Source: Budorcas taxicolor (Eukaryota > Chordata > Mammalia > Artiodactyla > Bovidae). Taken from it: a DNA stretch of 64,000 bases. The translations under genes and the position numbers were made by a program. The stretch covers positions 102,231,567 to 102,295,566 of the forward strand of contig NC_068912.1 in NCBI RefSeq assembly GCF_023091745.1. Direction: 5' to 3'. Below are positions 59,988 to 64,000 of this stretch, one piece after another (the stretch's first letter is position 1; every line of letters starts with the position of its first letter). The notes beneath the pieces were generated by a model. It did not search any database. It had not been told where the DNA came from and worked only from the letters and a program-made list of their open reading frames with translations.

Positions 59988-62547
59988 TCAGCTATTTCCC
60001 TCATCCTCGTAGGCGATGGCAATTCCTCGTCTTCCGCTTACAGCTCCTGTCACCGGCGTCTGACCCAGGCGGGGCTGCAGTCCTTTCCAGCTCCGGGAAC
60101 TAAGGAATGAGGCTGCAGAGGGAGGGGGTTGAGGCTGAATGACCCGAACAGGGGGCAAGGGTTCAGATGGGAGTGGAGATCTGCCACACTCACCTGCAGG
60201 GCTGCTCTCAGCCAGCTCCAGCTGGGGCTTCGGGGTCAGGGCTGAGCACTCAGGATCATCTGATGGCTTCCAGGCAGGTGGGGGTCGGAGGTCCCCAGTA
60301 ATGAGTGATACATCTGGGGCGTCCCACAGCTCTGAGTCAGGTGGAGGGAGGGGCACGTGGAAGGGAGAGCCTGGAAGGGAGGGGGAAAAAAAGATTCATA
60401 TCGGCCCCCCAGCTTCATGCCCCAAGTGTTTCTAGCTTAGGCAGTGCCCCCACCACTCACCAGGCAATAAGTCCACATAATGTGTGAGGTGGGGAGCCAG
60501 GCCTGGAGGTGGCCATGCAGGGTTGCAGGCAGCTTCCAGCTCACATGGTGCTAATACAGGCCTGAAGAAGCCGCTAGAAGGCTGCGGGGCAAGGGTACCC
60601 AGAGGACAGGCCAACAGCACAAAGACGTCCACCTCAGGGAAGTTGGCAAGCTTGGCAGGCGTGGGTCGCCCAAGGGCCAACACATAGCTACGCTTGCCAG
60701 CAGCCTGTGTCAAATTCCGCAAGTGTGCCAGGGCCTCCCGGTGTCGGGCCACACCCAGTGTGCCCGCCAGCAGCCCCACCACACGGGCATCTCTGGCCCT
60801 CTCTACCAGGTAGCGTCTGCGTGCTCTTAGACGCCCAGCCCGGACACCTTCATCCTGAATCCGACCTGTGTCTGGGCAGCAGGAGGAGAAGGGCCGCCCT
60901 GGTGCCCAGCCCAAAAGCAGCCGGCTTAGGTCTGGGTCAAGATCAGGGTCAGAGATGGCCTCAGAGCCCCCCACATAGAAGGCACCATACTCTTCCAGAC
61001 ACCTCCCTGGAGCCAAAGGGAAGCGGCGCCCAAAACGCTCCAGGGGCTCAGGATTTGGATTGAGGGAGCCTGCTGGCAGGGGAAGAGCTGGGCTGGAGAC
61101 AAGCAGGTCCAGGTACCGTGGGCGCAGAAGGGTGGCCAAGGCCTCTGGAAGAAGAAGGTGGTGTCAGGGTTGGGGCCTGGTAAAACGGGATCCCTCTCAT
61201 CCCCAGGAGACTAACTGGGACCCAAAAGAAGAGGTTGGGGCCCAGCCCATGTTGAGAACTCCACAGGAGTGTACTGAAATGGAGGAATTAAGGCACAAAC
61301 TGGTCAGCCCACCCTACCCGCATACACAAGCAAAACCCTCACCCAGGGCGTGGGCACAGGATGGCTCACTGAGCAGCACCACAGGCGCTGTGGGGTCTGG
61401 GTTCTGGGCCTCAAAGGCCTTAGCGCAGAGCTCCAAGGCTACAGATCGCTGACCAAGGACGAAGGCCACGGGCAGCGGGCGGGCAGGAGGGCTTAAGCAG
61501 GCAGGGCCAAAATGTACAAGGGCCTGAGCTCCAGCTTGCTCAGCACCCAGTACATCCACACAGCAGCTGCAGAGGAGATACCATCATGAGAGAGCTTCTC
61601 ATTAAGAAAAGTATTGCTGTCATCAATGGAAAATGTGGTCAGTAAAGAAAACCATGTTATGAAAAGAAGGGGTGGGAGCTGAGCAGGGCATTCAAGAGGA
61701 AGGGGACGTATGTAAACTATGGCTGATACGTGTTGATGTATGGCAGAAATGAACACAATATTGTTAAGCAATTCAGTCAGTTCAGTCGCTCAGTCGTGTC
61801 CGACTCTTTGCGACCCCATGAACCACAGCACGCCAAGCCTCCCTGTCCATCACCAACTCCCGGAGTTTACCCAAACTCATGTCCATTGAGTCGGCGATGC
61901 TATCTAACCATCTCATCCTCCAATTAAAAATAAAATGAAAAGACAGTGTCACTAAGAAGAGCTAGTATCAGGAAAGGAATCATCATGAAGGAGAAACAAA
62001 GCTACTGAGGGCAGACACTGTCATAAAGGAGAAACACCATCAGCCCTGGATCCCTACCTCATCCTCGACACTCAAGCTCAAGTTCACACCTGCCATAGGC
62101 TGTGTCTCCCAGAATGAACATCTTCGACCCGGTAGTCTCCTCCAGTCGTGCTGCCACGGCCCCAGCATCTCCCAGTAGCTGGTCAGGGAACTGCAAGGCC
62201 ACCTGTAAGCATGTACCATGGAGTCAGGAACAGCCTCTCCTGCACCGAAGGTGTCTTCAAGGGAAACCTTTCCAGGAGTCCCTACCTAACCTTCCAAGCC
62301 CCTCCACCCAGCGAAGCATCTCCCCCATTCCCAGCCTCACAAAATTACCCCAAGATCCCAATCCTCTGGCAGACCCATCCGCTCCCCAACATGCCCTCAC
62401 CCGCTGACATCCCAGGTCGCGGACAAATCCAGCGACTCGCTCCAGCTCGTACACTCGGTCCAGGTCTCCGAGAGGAGTGCGCAGCCCGGCAGAGCCTGCC
62501 TCTCGCTGCAGCGCCGCCTCTGCAGGGCTGCTGAAGGTAGCCTCCAT
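59988..62547 (-). CDS. DPH2: Diphthamide biosynthesis protein 2
   Basis: Exons: 62547-62401, 62202-62090, 61566-61343, 61144-60461, 60370-60194, 60112-59988. All GT..AG and in phase, 489 residues, the same as human. DPH2 pairs with DPH1 in the iron-sulphur radical-SAM complex that transfers the 3-amino-3-carboxypropyl group of SAM to a histidine of eEF2, the first step of diphthamide. The start MEATFSSPAEAALQRE matches the human N-terminus. VALQFPDQLLGDA opens exon 2; GSCCVDVLGAEQAGAQ spans the exon 2/3 junction with Cys88-Cys89; VDVFVLLACPLG lies in exon 4 and holds another conserved Cys. The protein ends RRGIAIAYEDEGNS. The reading frame is intact. Confidence 0.97.
61772..61920 (+). repeat. 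Truncated ART2A/BovB-derived SINE in DPH2 intron
   Basis: TCAGTTCAGTCGCTCAGTCG through ACTCATGTCCATTGAGTCGG to CATCTCATCCTCC, then an A-rich tail (AATTAAAAATAAAATG). It is close to consensus and so fairly young. It lies in the intron between DPH2 exons 62090 and 61566. Confidence 0.92.
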
Positions 62548-62935
62548 GAGGCACCGTTTGGGTGGCAGCAGGCAATCGGAACCTCCCTCCGTCAGCTTCA
62601 GGCCCCGCGTGCTCAAAAACAGCCCTCAAGGGGCCAGGATCGACTGGTGGGGATGGTAGGCGGGGAGGCACTGGGGAGTCAATCTGCCCTGAGCCCTTTA
62701 GCCAGCTCCTCTCCCACGGCAACTCCTGTTTCTCCGCTTAACCACTACACACGGGCCTCCCCCGGAGACTACTTCCGGGTGTTTGAGGCGGGACTGCGGG
62801 CAATTATAACCGTCGAAACCTGCACTGCCAATCCCCGCCAAGCCATCCCGAGAACCAATGGTCGGTCTCCGAGCCTGAGACCAATCGGAAGTGCCTTAGA
62901 GGAAGAGCGGAGCCTTGTGGGTGTTGTAGTTCTCC
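62548..62935 (-). promoter_or_regulatory. DPH2: DPH2 promoter with CCAAT, ETS and ZNF143-type motifs
   Basis: GC-rich, TATA-less DNA upstream of the DPH2 ATG. CCAAT occurs at 62828-62832, 62865-62869 and 62881-62885. ETS cores are at 62771-62778 (ACTTCCGG) and 62886-62893 (CGGAAGTG). The minus strand carries ACTACAA at 62930-62924, the core of the ZNF143/THAP11 site. This combination is typical of housekeeping promoters. The start site is not mapped. Confidence 0.65.
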
Positions 62936-63336
62936 TGGCCCTCGTCTCCTGGCGCTGGTCTTCCCGTTTAGCCTCCATGCCCCCTCAGACACACCGATTG
63001 CCTGAAAATAACTACGCCGGTTTGAGCAGTTCCTATCCGCCTACACTGTTAAGGACTTCGTGTGCACGCTATCACCTTGGGAGGTGGCATTGCATAATTT
63101 TTAAGTTAAATACCAAACTGCCTGGGTTTGAATATTGGGCTATGCCACGTAACTACTTACTCAAGTTATTCAACGTCTTTATGACTTGTTTCCTCAGTAG
63201 TACTTTTAATAGGATTGCGAGGGCAAATTAATTTCGATATAAAACTTCATAAAGCGGTCCTCTGCATAACACATGTACTGAAATCATCCGCTATTATCCT
63301 CATAACAGTCTGTCGATTAGGCAAATATTGAGCACT
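62936..63336. other. Intergenic right of DPH2, no gene seen
   Basis: The next gene by synteny should be IPO13 on the minus strand, its 3' end nearest. I find no IPO13 coding sequence here. ATTAAA on the minus strand near 63207 could be a poly(A) signal but nothing supports it. Confidence 0.45.
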
Positions 63337-63498
63337 AGGGGACGACAGAGGATGAGATGGCTGGATGGCATCACTGACTCGATGGACGTGAGTCTGAGTG
63401 AATTCCGGGAGTTGATGATGGACAGGGAGGCCTGGCGTGCTGCGATTCGTGGGGTCGCAAAGACTCGGACACGACTGAACAACTGAACTGAACTGAAC
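63337..63498 (-). repeat. Truncated ART2A/BovB-derived SINE with target duplication
   Basis: Minus-orientation copy that starts GGGGACGACAGAGGATGAG and ends with ACTGAACTGAACTGAAC. The 8-mer TGAGCACT flanks it at 63329-63336 and 63499-63506, a likely target-site duplication. Near-identical to the copy at 1-260 over the shared part, so a recent insertion. Confidence 0.92.
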
Positions 63499-63506
63499 TG
63501 AGCACT

Positions 63507-63692
63507 TTTTGTTCACCAGGGACTCACATTTTGAGTTTAGTCTTTGGAGTGAGTTGTCCTATATTACAGATGATGAAACTGTGGTTCAAAGAGGCTAACT
63601 GCCTAATAAGACACAGCAAGTCAGTGACACAATCAGTACCAAACCCAGGTCTGATTTCAGAAACCGTTCTTTCCAACCCTAACTCTTCCAGG

Positions 63693-63726
<34 letters not shown>

Positions 63727-64000
63727 ATTTGGTCATGACCGGGAGGAAGAAGACACCTGGGTGTCATGTTACAGAAGAAAAGGACAAAATGTGAAACATC
63801 TCCACATACCCCAGGAGAAATGAAAAAGCCAAAAGGTATGAATGGGGTGGAGGAGGATTAAGGGAAAGAGCACAGTTACTTCAGGGCATGACATGAAAGG
63901 GAGGCTGATGCTGGCTGGTGTGGGAAGAGACTGAATGAGGATGAATATAGGACACAGAACTTTGGCACAGAGACTGGGAAAAGAACAGAAAGACTGAGAC
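63507..64000. other. Intergenic to window end
   Basis: MIR-like text at 63560-63660 (GATGATGAAACTGTGGTTC, CTAATAAGACACAGCAAG). No coding exon is recognisable. Confidence 0.45.
63694..63723. repeat. (TA)n microsatellite
   Basis: About 15 uninterrupted TA units. Likely length-polymorphic. The short ORF reading YIYIYIYIY across it is an artefact. Confidence 0.97.

Noticed and set aside
62936..64000. Possible 3' end of IPO13
   Set aside because: Expected from synteny, but I see no IPO13 coding text or clear poly(A) signal; the gene probably lies past 64000.

Overview
This window is mammalian, and specifically ruminant, nuclear DNA. It carries Bov-tA and ART2A/BovB-derived SINEs, which are restricted to ruminants, and CHR-type SINEs of cetartiodactyls. 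Genes are split by GT..AG introns and begin in CpG islands. Five protein-coding genes can be rebuilt exon by exon with correct splice phases. Their order and orientation match the human 1p34.1 block, read in reverse. Cow, sheep, goat or a relative cannot be told apart by eye.

Layout: 1-7000 is intergenic, with SINEs, MIRs and a GATA/E-box/CACCC cluster near 2.7 kb. A CpG island at 7.04-8.75 kb is the probable distal SLC6A9 promoter. SLC6A9 (glycine transporter GlyT1, + strand) codes from 13020 to 37608 with alternative first coding exons GlyT1a (13020) and GlyT1b (18766). A GlyT1c-like cassette near 23.9 kb looks unable to keep the reading frame. CCDC24 (- strand, 42312-39012) meets SLC6A9 tail to tail. 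The candidate poly(A) hexamers of the two genes overlap on opposite strands at 38672-38680. B4GALT2 (- strand, 51091-43814), ATP6V0B (- strand, 57104-54163) and DPH2 (- strand, 62547-59988) follow head to tail, each with a GC-rich promoter. Right of DPH2 is intergenic; no IPO13 exon (the expected next gene) is recognisable before 64000.

The genes are neighbours by synteny and do not form one pathway. GlyT1 takes up glycine with Na+ and Cl-, at synapses, gut and erythroid cells. B4GALT2 is a Golgi galactosyltransferase. ATP6V0B is a proton-carrying ring subunit of the V-ATPase. DPH2 acts in the first step of diphthamide synthesis on eEF2. CCDC24 is of unknown function.

There is no sign of a novel multi-gene system, CRISPR array, phage or provirus. 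The observations most worth checking are regulatory or structural: two CARE/ATF4-like motifs in the SLC6A9 CpG island, an erythroid-type GATA cluster upstream, two TFEB/CLEAR-like E-boxes at the ATP6V0B promoter, interlocked SLC6A9/CCDC24 3' ends, the broken GlyT1c cassette, and a degenerate ~34-bp minisatellite in SLC6A9.
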